The notes beneath the pieces are model-generated. The model was not told the origin of the DNA and did no database searches. It saw only the letters and a list, made by a program, of their open reading frames with translations. Both the position numbers and the translations under genes were made by a program. Shown piece after piece: positions 8,175 through 16,504 of a stretch of DNA of 64,000 nucleotides. The DNA is from Sphingomonas azotifigens NBRC 15497. Its GTDB lineage: Bacteria; Pseudomonadota; Alphaproteobacteria; Sphingomonadales; Sphingomonadaceae. Position 1 is the first letter of the stretch. Each line of letters begins with the position of its first letter. The stretch is taken from positions 1 through 64,000 of the forward strand of contig NZ_BCTR01000042.1 of NCBI RefSeq assembly GCF_002091475.1, read 5' to 3'.

Positions 8175-9968
8175 TTAGTGGTTGTCGCGCGGGACGCCGT
8201 GGGTCTGGGCGATGCGCTGGAACTGCTCGGCGCCCTCCAGGATCGCGCCGGTGTTCATCTGGCCGACCACGGCGCGCTGGATCGCCTGCCACGGCGTCTG
8301 CGAGGCCGGATAGGCATAGCCGCCCGCCTCGGCCAGCACGCGGCGGCGCTCGCCAAGCTCCTCGGCCGGGATCAGCACGTCGGCGGTGCCGCGCTTGAGG
8401 TCGATCCGCACCCGGTCACCGGTCTTGAGCAGCGCCAGGCCGCCCATCGCCGCCGCCTCGGGCGAGGCGTTGAGGATCGAGGGCGACGCCGAGGTGCCCG
8501 ACTGGCGGCCGTCGCCGATGCACGGCAGCGCATGCACGCCTTCGCGGATCAGGTGTGCGGGCGCGCGCATGTTCACCACTTCGGCCGCGCCCGGATAGCC
8601 GATCGGGCCGGCGCCGCGCATCACCAGCAGCGTGTCCGGGGTGATGCCGGTGGCGGGATCGTCGATGCGGTGGTGGTAATCCTCGGGGCCGTCAAACACC
8701 ACGACCGGGCCTTCGAACGCCTCGGGATCCTCGGGGTTGGAGAGGTAGCGGTCGCGGAATTCGGGGCCGATCACGCTGGTCTTCATGATCGCCGCGTCGA
8801 ACAGATTGCCGCGCAGCACGATGAAGCCGGCCTCTTCGACCAGCGGCTGGTCGAAGCTGCGGATGACCTTGTCGTCCTCGATCGTCGCATTGCGGCAATT
8901 GTCGCCGATCGTCTTGCCGTTGGCGGTGATCGCATTCTCGTGGATCAGGCCCTGCTGCATCAGCTGGGCGACCACCGCGGGCACGCCGCCGGCGCGGTAA
9001 TAGTCCTCGCCGAGATATTCGCCGGCGGGCTGCAGGTTCACCAGCAGCGGCACCTTGTGGCCGTGGGTCTGCCAGTCGTCGATCGACAGCTCGGCGCCGA
9101 CATGGCGGGCAATCGCGGCGAGGTGGATCGGCGCGTTGGTCGAGCCGCCGATCGCCGAGTTGACGACGATCGCGTTGAGGAACGCCTCGCGAGTCAGGAT
9201 GTCCGAAGGCTTGAGGTCCTCCGCCACCATGTCGACGATGCGCTTGCCGGTGCGATAGGCGACTTCCTGACGGTCACGATAGGGGGCGGGGATCGCGGCC
9301 GAGCCCGGCAGCATCATGCCCAGCGCCTCGGCGAGACTGTTCATCGTCGTCGCCGTGCCCATCGTGTTGCAATAGCCGGTCGACGGGGCCGAGGAGCTGA
9401 CCAGGCGGATAAAGCCCTCGTCGTCGATTTCGCCCGCCGCGAGCAGTTCGCGTGCCTTCCACACGATCGTGCCGGAGCCGGTGCGCTCGCCGCGGTGCCA
9501 GCCGTTGAGCATCGGCCCGACCGAGAGCGCGATCGCCGGGATGTTCACCGTCGCCGCCGCCATCAGGCAGGCCGGCGTGGTCTTGTCGCAGCCGGTGGTG
9601 AGCACCACGCCGTCGATCGGATAGCCGTAGAGCAACTCCACCAGGCCGAGATAGGCGAGGTTGCGATCGAGGCCCGCGGTCGGACGCTTGCCGGTTTCCT
9701 GGATCGGATGGACCGGGAACTCGATCGCGATGCCGCCCGCCTCGCGGATGCCTTCGCGGATGCGCTCGGCGAGCACGAGGTGGTGGCGGTTGCAGGGGCT
9801 GAGGTCCGATCCCGTCTGGGCGATCCCGATGATCGGCTTGCCCGAGCGCAGTTCCTCCAGGCTCAGCCCGTAGTTGAGATAGCGCTCGAGATAGAGCGCC
9901 GTCATGTCAACGTTATCGGGATTGTCGAACCAGGCGCGGCTGCGCAGCTTGGGGGCAGTATCGGTCAT
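8175..9968 (-). CDS. L-arabonate dehydratase-type IlvD/Edd enzyme
   Basis: A 597-residue cytoplasmic Fe-S dehydratase that converts a sugar acid to its 2-keto-3-deoxy form. Its cysteines at 59 (LSPCNRHH), 127 (GCDKTTP) and 200 (TGYCNTMGT) fall at the positions I recall for the [2Fe-2S] ligands of characterised L-arabinonate dehydratase, and the late GTSASPSI stretch matches the catalytic serine region. Length and spacing fit the pentonate branch rather than dihydroxyacid dehydratase. Context (GH51, mutarotase, permease, AraD1) supports L-arabonate as substrate; xylonate or another pentonate is possible. It is transcribed after the mutarotase gene in one operon with a 25-base gap. Confidence 0.87.
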   Translation of the reverse strand: MTDTAPKLRSRAWFDNPDNVDMTALYLERYLNYGLSLEELRSGKPIIGIAQTGSDLSPCNRHHLVLAERIREGIREAGGIAIEFPVHPIQETGKRPTAGLDRNLAYLGLVELLYGYPIDGVVLTTGCDKTTPACLMAAATVNIPAIALSVGPMLNGWHRGERTGSGTIVWKARELLAAGEIDDEGFIRLVSSSAPSTGYCNTMGTATTMNSLAEALGMMLPGSAAIPAPYRDRQEVAYRTGKRIVDMVAEDLKPSDILTREAFLNAIVVNSAIGGSTNAPIHLAAIARHVGAELSIDDWQTHGHKVPLLVNLQPAGEYLGEDYYRAGGVPAVVAQLMQQGLIHENAITANGKTIGDNCRNATIEDDKVIRSFDQPLVEEAGFIVLRGNLFDAAIMKTSVIGPEFRDRYLSNPEDPEAFEGPVVVFDGPEDYHHRIDDPATGITPDTLLVMRGAGPIGYPGAAEVVNMRAPAHLIREGVHALPCIGDGRQSGTSASPSILNASPEAAAMGGLALLKTGDRVRIDLKRGTADVLIPAEELGERRRVLAEAGGYAYPASQTPWQAIQRAVVGQMNTGAILEGAEQFQRIAQTHGVPRDNH

Positions 9969-9993
9969 CGGAAAAGCCTTGCGGGAGGGGAGG

Positions 9994-11127
9994 TCAGTTG
10001 GTGGTCGAGAAGCGATAGACGATCAGATTGCGGTACGTCTGCCCCGGATTCAGCCGGGCCGAGCCGAGCGCCGGCTGGTTCGGGGTGTCCGGGAAGACCT
10101 GGGGTTCGAGAGCGAGCGCGTCGCCCTGGCGATAAGCGTGGTTCGACTTGCCGATCGCGGTGCCGTCGAGGAAGTTGCCGGTATAGAATTGCACGCCCGG
10201 CTGGTTGGACAGAATCTCCATCACCCGGCCGCTCGACGGATCCTCGACGCGGGCATGGAGCACCGGCTGGGCGGAGGGCGCCTTGGCGATCACGAAATTC
10301 TCGTCATAGCCCTGGCCGAACACGATCTGCGGGTCGCGGCCGTCCCGAATCCGGGAACCGATCACGGTCGGCTTGCGGAAATCGAACGGCGTGCCTTCGA
10401 CCGGACGCAGCTGACCGGTCGGGATCAACGTCTTGTCGACCGGGGTCGTGGTCTCGGCGGGGATCGTCACGACATGGTCGTAGATCGAGCGCTGCGAGGC
10501 TTCACCGGCGAGGTTGAAGAAGCTGTGGTTGGTGATGTTGACGATGGTCGGCTTGGTCGTGGTCGCGGTATAGTCGACCGACAGCTCGTTCTTCTCGTTC
10601 AGCGCATAGGTGGCGGTGACGGTGAGCTGGCCCGGATAGCCCTCTTCGCCATCGGCGGCGACGTAGCGCAGGGTGACGCTGGCGCTCTCCCCGCTGGTCA
10701 CCTTCTCTACCGTCCAGAGCCGCTTGTCGAAGCCCTTCAACCCGCCGTGCAGCGCGTTGGGGCCGTTGTTCTTGGCGAGGGTGTAGGTCTTGCCGTCGAT
10801 GCTGAACGTGCCGCCCTTGATGCGGTTGGCATAGCGGCCGACGGTGGCGCCGAAATAGTTCGGGGCGACCAGATAGCCCTTCATGTCGTTATAGCCGAGC
10901 GTCACGTCTTCGGACTTGCCGTTGCGGTCCGGCGCCGACAGCGACTGGAGGATCGCGCCATAGCTGAGGATCGTGGCGCGCATGCCATGGCCGTTGGTGA
11001 GGGTGATCGCCTCCACCTTCTGCCCGTCGGCGGTGGTGCCGAAGGCGGCGCGGGTCGCTTCGCCAGCATGTGCGGACAGCGGAATCATCGCGGTGGCGAG
11101 CAGCGCTCCCTTGATAAGATAATTCAT
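9994..11127 (-). CDS. Periplasmic aldose 1-epimerase (mutarotase)
   Basis: A 377-residue aldose 1-epimerase with an N-terminal Sec signal peptide ([18 protein letters not shown]), so it interconverts alpha and beta sugar anomers in the periplasm. Family motifs include [26 protein letters not shown] and the catalytic-glutamate region near [12 protein letters not shown]. It heads the operon with the arabonate dehydratase gene downstream. The divergent sugar permease and the operator motif at 11201-11211 share its promoter region, which fits anomer supply for sugar uptake and oxidation. Confidence 0.9.
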   Translation of the reverse strand: MNYLIKGALLATAMIPLSAHAGEATRAAFGTTADGQKVEAITLTNGHGMRATILSYGAILQSLSAPDRNGKSEDVTLGYNDMKGYLVAPNYFGATVGRYANRIKGGTFSIDGKTYTLAKNNGPNALHGGLKGFDKRLWTVEKVTSGESASVTLRYVAADGEEGYPGQLTVTATYALNEKNELSVDYTATTTKPTIVNITNHSFFNLAGEASQRSIYDHVVTIPAETTTPVDKTLIPTGQLRPVEGTPFDFRKPTVIGSRIRDGRDPQIVFGQGYDENFVIAKAPSAQPVLHARVEDPSSGRVMEILSNQPGVQFYTGNFLDGTAIGKSNHAYRQGDALALEPQVFPDTPNQPALGSARLNPGQTYRNLIVYRFSTTN

Positions 11128-11200
11128 GCAAAACCTCTCCCTATCGGTTATCGCTGCTGCAAGCGGCGACGCGGCCGTTGACGCTGGACGTCTGGGTGAA

Positions 11201-11211
11201 TACTCCGACTA
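11201..11211 (+). promoter_or_regulatory. Operator-like site TACTCCGACTA (arabinose regulon, site 1)
   Basis: TACTCCGACTA fits the dyad TAnTC-n-GAnTA, close to the TnGTnnnACnA pattern bound by FadR-type GntR regulators. It sits between the divergent mutarotase and sugar permease genes, about 62 bases before the permease start. Near-identical sites occur before the AraD1 gene (13680-13690) and the GH51 gene (16483-16493). The likely ligand is the GntR protein encoded at 12831-13589. Confidence 0.6.
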
Positions 11212-11272
11212 GAAAGCGAAGAGCAACCCCGCCGCGTCTCCCCGTGGCAAAAAACGAGAGGATCATTCCAGC

Positions 11273-12568
11273 ATGGCGGTCGTGCCAACGTCAAAGGCTG
11301 CTCCGGCGGGGGCCGGGCAAGCCTCTCCCACCAACTATGGACGCGCGCTGGCCCTGCTGGCCACGCTGTTCTTCATGTGGGGCTTCATCACCGTGATCAA
11401 CGGCACGCTGCTGCCGCATCTGCGCAGCGTGTTCGAACTCAGCTATTTCCAGGCGGCGCTGATCGAGAGCGTCTGGTTCATTGCCTATTTCTTCGCCTCG
11501 ATCCCCTCGGCCAAGCTGATCGAGCGGATCGGTTATCAGAAGTCGCTGGTCGTCGGCCTGCTGATCATGGCGGCGGGTGCGCTCGGCATGACGCTCGCTG
11601 CGAGCCTGCCCTCCTATGGCGTCACCCTGTTCATGCTGTTCGTGATCGCCAGCGGCATCACGCTGCTGCAGGTCGCGGCCAATCCCTATGTCGCCGTGAT
11701 CGGTCCGTCCGAAACCGCCTCGTCGCGGCTCAACCTGGTGCAGGCGATGAACTCGGCCGGCACGATGCTCGCGCCGCTGTTCGGCGCCTATCTGATCCTC
11801 GGTCGCTCCAAGGGCGGCACCGCGCATGCCGGTGCGACGCTGACCCAGGCCGAGCGCCTGGCCGACGCGCATGCCGTGATCCTGCCGTACGTGCTGGTCG
11901 CCGTAGTGCTGCTGGTGCTGGCGATCGTGATCGCACGCTTCCCGCTGCCGGCGATGGGCTCGGCGACCAGCCGCGTCGCCAAGGAGGACCGCAAGCATCA
12001 TAGCCTGTGGAACCACCGCAACCTGGTGTTCGGCATCGGCGCGATCTTCATCTACCTGATCGCCGAAATCGGCGTCGGCAACCTGTTCGTGAACTTCGTC
12101 AGCCGTCCCGAGATCGGCAACATGACGACCGAGCAGGCGGGCCGCTATCTCACGCTGTTGTGGGGCGGTATGATGGTCGGCCGCTTCGTCGGTTCGGCGA
12201 TCATGCAGAAGGTGGATGCGGGTATCGTGCTCGCCGCCTTCTCGATCGGCGCGTTCGTGGTGATGATGGTGACCGTGTTCACCCAGGGCGAAGTGGCGAT
12301 GTGGTCGCTGATCCTGGTGGGCCTGTTCCACTCGATCATGTTCCCGACGATCTTCACGCTCGGCATCAAGGGCCTCGGCCCGCTGACCGAGGAAGGCTCG
12401 GGCCTGCTGATCATGGCGATCGCCGGCGGTGCGCTGGTGGCAGTGCAGGGCTGGCTGGCCGATACCTATGGCCTGCAGCACTCGTTCCTGCTGACCGCGG
12501 TCTGCGAGCTGTACATCCTGTTCTACGCGGTGTGGGGCAGCAAGCCGACCAACGCGATCGAGGATTGA
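11273..12568 (+). CDS. MFS sugar permease, FucP/GluP (FHS) type
   Basis: A 431-residue twelve-helix transporter of the fucose-galactose-glucose:H+ symporter group. The first helix region (LATLFFMWGFITVINGTLLPHL) and the LQVAANPYVAVIGP motif are diagnostic of this group. A signature AMNSAGTMLAPLFGAYLIL follows in helix five. It should bring a monosaccharide, here probably L-arabinose released by the GH51 enzyme, across the inner membrane with protons. It is divergent from the mutarotase operon, with a GntR-type operator motif 62 bases before the start. Confidence 0.87.
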   Translation: MAVVPTSKAAPAGAGQASPTNYGRALALLATLFFMWGFITVINGTLLPHLRSVFELSYFQAALIESVWFIAYFFASIPSAKLIERIGYQKSLVVGLLIMAAGALGMTLAASLPSYGVTLFMLFVIASGITLLQVAANPYVAVIGPSETASSRLNLVQAMNSAGTMLAPLFGAYLILGRSKGGTAHAGATLTQAERLADAHAVILPYVLVAVVLLVLAIVIARFPLPAMGSATSRVAKEDRKHHSLWNHRNLVFGIGAIFIYLIAEIGVGNLFVNFVSRPEIGNMTTEQAGRYLTLLWGGMMVGRFVGSAIMQKVDAGIVLAAFSIGAFVVMMVTVFTQGEVAMWSLILVGLFHSIMFPTIFTLGIKGLGPLTEEGSGLLIMAIAGGALVAVQGWLADTYGLQHSFLLTAVCELYILFYAVWGSKPTNAIED

Positions 12569-12587
12569 GGAGCATTTCCTCGCTCGC

Positions 12588-12826
12588 GCAAGCGGGGGAG
12601 GGGGACCGCCGCCGCAGGCGGCGGTGGAGGGGGGGGCGTCGCCACGGGCGGCGCCCTTTTCGTATGCGGCATTCCCCCTCCACCACGCCGCTGGCGCGGC
12701 GCGGTCCCCCTCCCCCGGAGCTACGCTCCGAGGGAGGAAACGCTGGCGATGAGGAACTGCAATAGCATTTCCTCTCCCGCGAAGCGGGGGAGGGGGACCG
12801 CCGCCGAAGGCGGTGGTGGAGGGGGC
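12588..12826. repeat. GC-rich intergenic repeat family B, three units
   Basis: Three related units carry the core GGGGGAGGGGGACCGC, a small GC hairpin and GGTGGAGGGG. The first (about 12592-12640) and third (about 12771-12826) are direct, the second (about 12672-12735) is inverted. The same unit pair recurs at 63240-63413. The convergent permease and gntR genes end on either side, so the array may also help stop transcription. No gene is seen here. Confidence 0.65.
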
Positions 12827-12830
12827 CCCC

Positions 12831-13589
12831 TCACATCGACAGGCGCGTATCTTCCAGCGCGAGGTCCACCAGCGTCCGCATCGCCGCCGCCGCCGCATCC
12901 GCATCCCCTGCGGCGATCGCGTCGAACACCTTGATATGATCGGGCACCGGATCCCGCGGCAGCGCGCGGGCGCGCTGCTTGTACTTGGTCGTCCAGCTCA
13001 CCGCCGCGCCGATGCTGGCGCTCAGCGCGACCAGTGCGTTGTTGTGCGTCGCCTCGAGCAGCGCGTCATGGAAATCGCGGTCCGCCGCGCGGCCGGCATC
13101 GGTCGCCAGCGTGTGCCGGCGCATCTTGGCCAGCGCGTCACGCATCGCCTTGACGTCGTCGCGGTCGCGGCGCTCGGCGGCGAGGCGGGCGGCGGCGGGC
13201 TCGACCACCGCGCGCAGCTCGAACAGGTCGCGGACGAAATCGGTGTCGGGCTCGCCGGAAAAGGCCCAGGCGAGCACCTGCGGATCGAGCATGTTCCAGC
13301 GGCTGCGCGGCAACACCCGGGTGCCGGCCTTGGGACGGCTCTCGACCAGCCCCTTGGCGGTGAGCACCTGCACCGCCTCGCGATAGGCGCTGCGCGACAC
13401 GTCGAGCGCCTCGGCATTGGCGACCTCCCCGGTCAGCTTCTCGCCGGGCGCGATCGCGCCGGAGACGATCTGGGTGCCGAGATAATGCGCGATTGCTCCG
13501 CGCAGGCGGCGGCCGGAACCCTTGGGGGTGCGGGTAATCGGCTGCACGCCCGCCTCGTCCACCCCATCCACCTGATCGTCCAATGCCAT
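12831..13589 (-). CDS. FadR-subfamily GntR transcriptional regulator
   Basis: A 252-residue regulator with an N-terminal winged helix-turn-helix (LRGAIAHYLGTQIVSGAIAPGEKLTGE ... DVSRSAYREAVQVLTAKGLVESRPKAGTRV, about 28-95) and a helical FCD ligand-binding domain (DLFELRAVVEPAAARLAAE onwards). FCD domains bind sugar acids and organic acids through a metal. The start at 13589 is chosen because AGGAG lies nine bases upstream. Its place in the middle of the arabinose locus and the dyad sites at three promoters suggest that it represses the locus and is released by an intermediate such as arabonate or 2-keto-3-deoxyarabonate. Confidence 0.87.
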   Translation of the reverse strand: MALDDQVDGVDEAGVQPITRTPKGSGRRLRGAIAHYLGTQIVSGAIAPGEKLTGEVANAEALDVSRSAYREAVQVLTAKGLVESRPKAGTRVLPRSRWNMLDPQVLAWAFSGEPDTDFVRDLFELRAVVEPAAARLAAERRDRDDVKAMRDALAKMRRHTLATDAGRAADRDFHDALLEATHNNALVALSASIGAAVSWTTKYKQRARALPRDPVPDHIKVFDAIAAGDADAAAAAMRTLVDLALEDTRLSM

Positions 13590-13679
13590 CCGCTCGCTCT
13601 CCTGCATGCGACAGGGTGTAGCGCGAAGCGGGGCCGTCGGGCAAACAATGCCCGATTGCCAAGTGGGACGGACGCGAAT

Positions 13680-13690
13680 AAGTCCGACTA
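13680..13690 (+). promoter_or_regulatory. Operator-like site AAGTCCGACTA (arabinose regulon, site 2)
   Basis: The inner AGTC-C-GACT is a perfect odd palindrome and matches the sites at 11201 and 16483. It is 23 bases before the AraD1 start and in the gap shared with the divergent gntR gene, so it could control both, including autoregulation. Confidence 0.6.
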
Positions 13691-13712
13691 AACCGAGACA
13701 AGGAGTGGTTCG

Positions 13713-14708
13713 ATGGCGTTGCGGCTGATGCAGTTTCGAGGAGCCGACGGGCAGCGGCGGGTGATCGCGGCCGACGACAACGGCGCGCGCTTCGTCCGCG
13801 GTTTCGCCGATGTCCGCAGCCTGGCACTGCACGCGATCGAAGCGGGGCAGTCGCTTGCGGCCGCGGTGGCGGCGGCGGGCAGCGACGGCGATGCCGATCC
13901 GGCCGCGGCACTGGCGGCGGGCCAGCTGCTCGCGCCGATCGACCATCCCGATGCGGCGCACCTGGTGCTGACCGGCACCGGGCTCACCCATCTCGGCTCG
14001 GCCGAGGGGCGCGACAAGATGCACCGCGATGCGGCGGCGGCCGAGCACAAGACCGATTCGATGCGGATGTTTCTCGAAGGCGTCGAAGGCGGCAAGCCGG
14101 GCGCGGGTGCGATCGGCCAGCAGCCGGAATGGTTCTACAAGGGCAATGGCCATCATCTCGTCGGCCCGGGCGACGCGCTCGAAATGCCGGGCTTCGCGCA
14201 GGACGGCGGCGAGGAGCCCGAACTGGCCGGCATTTATCTGATCGGCCCGGACGGCACGCCGTTCCGCCTCGGCCTGTGCCTCGCCAACGAGTTCAGCGAC
14301 CATGTGACCGAGCGGCACAATTATCTTTGGCTCGCGCATTCCAAGCTGCGCCAGGCAGCGCTCGGGCCCGAGCTGCTGGTCGGTGCGGCGCCCGAGGACG
14401 TGCGCGGGACCAGCCGGATCGTGCGCGACGGCGCGACGCTGTGGGAGAAGCCCTTCCTCTCGGGCGAGACCAACATGTCGCACACGCTCGGCAATCTCGA
14501 GCATCACCATTTCAAATACGACCTGTTCCGCCAGCCCGGCGACGTGCACGTGCATTTCTTCGGGACCGCGACGCTGTCGTTCAGCGACGGCGTGAAGACG
14601 GAAGTGGGCGACACGTTCGAGATCGAGGCTGCGCCCTTTACCCTGCCGCTGCGCAATCCGCTGGCGCAGGTTGAGGATGCGGGGCTGGCGACGGTGAAGC
14701 TGCTGTGA
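13713..14708 (+). CDS. AraD1/GguC-like protein, fumarylacetoacetate hydrolase fold
   Basis: A 331-residue FAH-superfamily enzyme. The N-terminus (LRLMQFRGADGQRRV) and the TGTGLTHLGSAEGRDKMH stretch match the AraD1/GguC group. Metal-binding residues are expected in YLIGPDGTPFRLGLCLANEFSDHV, and a late GNLEHHHFKYDLFRQPGDVHVHFFGT is characteristic. Members lie in L-arabinose and galactose acid gene clusters and have been proposed to act on 2-keto-3-deoxy-L-arabonate, the product of the dehydratase here. The exact reaction (dehydratase or hydrolase of a diketo acid) is uncertain. An AAGGAG Shine-Dalgarno precedes the ATG, with the operator motif just upstream. Confidence 0.83.
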   Translation: MALRLMQFRGADGQRRVIAADDNGARFVRGFADVRSLALHAIEAGQSLAAAVAAAGSDGDADPAAALAAGQLLAPIDHPDAAHLVLTGTGLTHLGSAEGRDKMHRDAAAAEHKTDSMRMFLEGVEGGKPGAGAIGQQPEWFYKGNGHHLVGPGDALEMPGFAQDGGEEPELAGIYLIGPDGTPFRLGLCLANEFSDHVTERHNYLWLAHSKLRQAALGPELLVGAAPEDVRGTSRIVRDGATLWEKPFLSGETNMSHTLGNLEHHHFKYDLFRQPGDVHVHFFGTATLSFSDGVKTEVGDTFEIEAAPFTLPLRNPLAQVEDAGLATVKLL

Positions 14709-14729
14709 CCTGAAATCCTCCGGATAAAT

Positions 14730-14846
14730 TCCCCTCCCGCCTGCGGGAGGGGTTAGGGGAGGGTGCGACGTGGAGGTTCTTGCTGGACCGGTATCGCCCG
14801 CGTCCCTCACACACCCTCCCCCTTCCCCTCCCGCAAGCGGGAGGGG
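14730..14846. repeat. Intergenic repeat family C, inverted pair
   Basis: Two G-rich units face each other: CCCTCCCGCCTGCGGGAGGG followed by TTAGGGGAGGGTG at the left, and CACCCTCCCCC with CCCTCCCGCAAGCGGGAGGG at the right. Similar units are at 19553-19592 and 20036-20075. The convergent AraD1 and GH51 genes end here, and the paired hairpins could help terminate both. Confidence 0.6.
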
Positions 14847-14864
14847 TGCGAAAGAACCGAAGCG

Positions 14865-16439
14865 TCAGCCTTCGATCTGCACCACCGCGACCGACTTGGC
14901 CGGCAACTCCAGCGTCACCGCACCCTTGGCCACCGTGCCGCGGATCGGCTTCGGCACCACCGCGTTCGGCGCCGCGAAGCTGTTGACCGCATCGACTTTC
15001 GCCGCCGTCAGCACTTCGCCCGTGGCGCTCTTCGCCGCCACCCCGGCGAACGTCACCGCCACGCGCGCCGGCTTGCCCGCATCGAGGTTGGTCACCGCCA
15101 GCCACAGCTTGCCGTCCTTGCCCCGCGCCGCGATCGCATCGACGCGCGGCATCGTCACGTCGCCCTGGGTGTAGGTTCCGGCGGAGAACGACACCGGCAC
15201 CGCCTGCGCATCCTGGAACGGCACGTACATGCGGAAGACGTGATAGGTCGGGGTGAGGACCATCTTCTCCTTGTCGGTGAGGATCATCGCCTGGAGCACG
15301 TTGATCATCTGCGCGATGTTGGTCATCCGCACCCGATCGGCATGGCGCGCGAAGATGTTGAGGTGCAGCGCGGCGATGATCGCGTCGCGCAGCGAGTTCT
15401 GCTGGGCGAGGAAGCCCGGGTTGGTGCCCGGCAGCGGTGCCAGCCAGACGCCCCATTCGTCGACGACCAGCGGCACCTTCTTGTCGGGATCGTACTTGTC
15501 CATGATCGCCGAATGCTTGGCGATCATCCCGTCCATCGCCAGCGCGGCCTTGACCAGCTTGGCATAGCCGGTCTCGTCGAAGCCGGTGCTGGGATAGGCG
15601 GGCGGCCAGCCGCCAGTGGTATAGGCGTGCATCGACAGGCCCTCGATGTTCCAGGCCCAGTCATGGCCTTTCCACGCCGCCATCACTGCTTCGGTATAGC
15701 TGGGGTCGCTGTCGTTGGGGCCGACGGCGATGCGCTGCATCGGCTCGGCACCCTTCTCGCCCTGCACGGGATCGAGATTGTGGGTGAAGCGGGCGAAGCG
15801 CTTCATCAGGTCGATATAGGCGTCGGGGCGCATCGATCCGCCACAGCCCCAGCTTTCGTTGCCGAGGCCGAGGAACTTCACCTTGTAGGGCGCGGCATGG
15901 CCGTTGGCGGCGCGCTCCTTGCCGGCGGTGGTGGAGGGATCGGCGGTCATATAGGCGAGCCAGTCCGCCGCCTCCTGGATCGTGCCCGAGCCGACATTGA
16001 CCGAGACATAGGCCTCGGCGCCGACCTGGCTGGCGAAGTCCATGAACTCGTCGGTGCCGAAACTGTTGGGCTCGCCCGATCCGCCCCAATTGGTGTTGAC
16101 GCTGCTGCGGCGCTGGCTCTGCGGCCCGATGCCGTCGCGCCAGTGATATTCGTCGGCGAAGCAGCCGCCCGGCCAGCGCACCACCGGCACGTGAATCGCC
16201 CTGAGCGCCGCGACCACGTCGTTGCGGATGCCGCGCGTGTTCGGGATCGGGGAGTCCTTGCCCACCCAGATGCCGCCATAGATGCCGCTGCCGAGATGCT
16301 CGGCGAACTGGCCGAAGATGTGCCGGTCGATCACCGGCCCCGGCTTGGCGGCGTCGACGGTGACCGCGATGTCCTGGGCAAGTGCGGGCATGGGCGCGAG
16401 CAGCAGCGCCGCGCCGGCGAGCAACGTCTTTCGAAGCAT
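14865..16439 (-). CDS. Alpha-L-arabinofuranosidase, GH51, secreted
   Basis: A 524-residue retaining glycosidase that releases L-arabinose from arabinan or arabinoxylan side chains. A Sec signal peptide (LLAGAALLLAPMPALAQ) sends it to the periplasm. The acid/base is E195 in FLGLGNESWGCGG and the nucleophile is E328 in PLVVDEWGVW, both in the expected (beta/alpha)8 barrel. VRWPGGCFADEYHW near residue 90 is a strong GH51 signature, and a C-terminal beta-sandwich follows. It is transcribed alone with an operator-like site 44 bases before its start. Confidence 0.94.
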   Translation of the reverse strand: MLRKTLLAGAALLLAPMPALAQDIAVTVDAAKPGPVIDRHIFGQFAEHLGSGIYGGIWVGKDSPIPNTRGIRNDVVAALRAIHVPVVRWPGGCFADEYHWRDGIGPQSQRRSSVNTNWGGSGEPNSFGTDEFMDFASQVGAEAYVSVNVGSGTIQEAADWLAYMTADPSTTAGKERAANGHAAPYKVKFLGLGNESWGCGGSMRPDAYIDLMKRFARFTHNLDPVQGEKGAEPMQRIAVGPNDSDPSYTEAVMAAWKGHDWAWNIEGLSMHAYTTGGWPPAYPSTGFDETGYAKLVKAALAMDGMIAKHSAIMDKYDPDKKVPLVVDEWGVWLAPLPGTNPGFLAQQNSLRDAIIAALHLNIFARHADRVRMTNIAQMINVLQAMILTDKEKMVLTPTYHVFRMYVPFQDAQAVPVSFSAGTYTQGDVTMPRVDAIAARGKDGKLWLAVTNLDAGKPARVAVTFAGVAAKSATGEVLTAAKVDAVNSFAAPNAVVPKPIRGTVAKGAVTLELPAKSVAVVQIEG

Positions 16440-16482
16440 GGATCCTCCCTGGATATTATCGGGGAGGTCATGCCATGGATTC

Positions 16483-16493
16483 TACTCCGACTA
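16483..16493 (+). promoter_or_regulatory. Operator-like site TACTCCGACTA (arabinose regulon, site 3)
   Basis: This is identical over eleven bases to the site at 11201-11211. It is 44 bases upstream of the GH51 start, which is on the opposite strand, so the site would overlie that promoter. Confidence 0.6.
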
Positions 16494-16504
16494 AAGGGGC
16501 GATG

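Noticed and set aside
12831..14810. One long minus-strand frame that covers both gntR and AraD1.
   Set aside because: Only the part up to 13589 has GntR motifs. The rest is antisense to the AraD1 gene, which has its own ribosome-binding site and operator.
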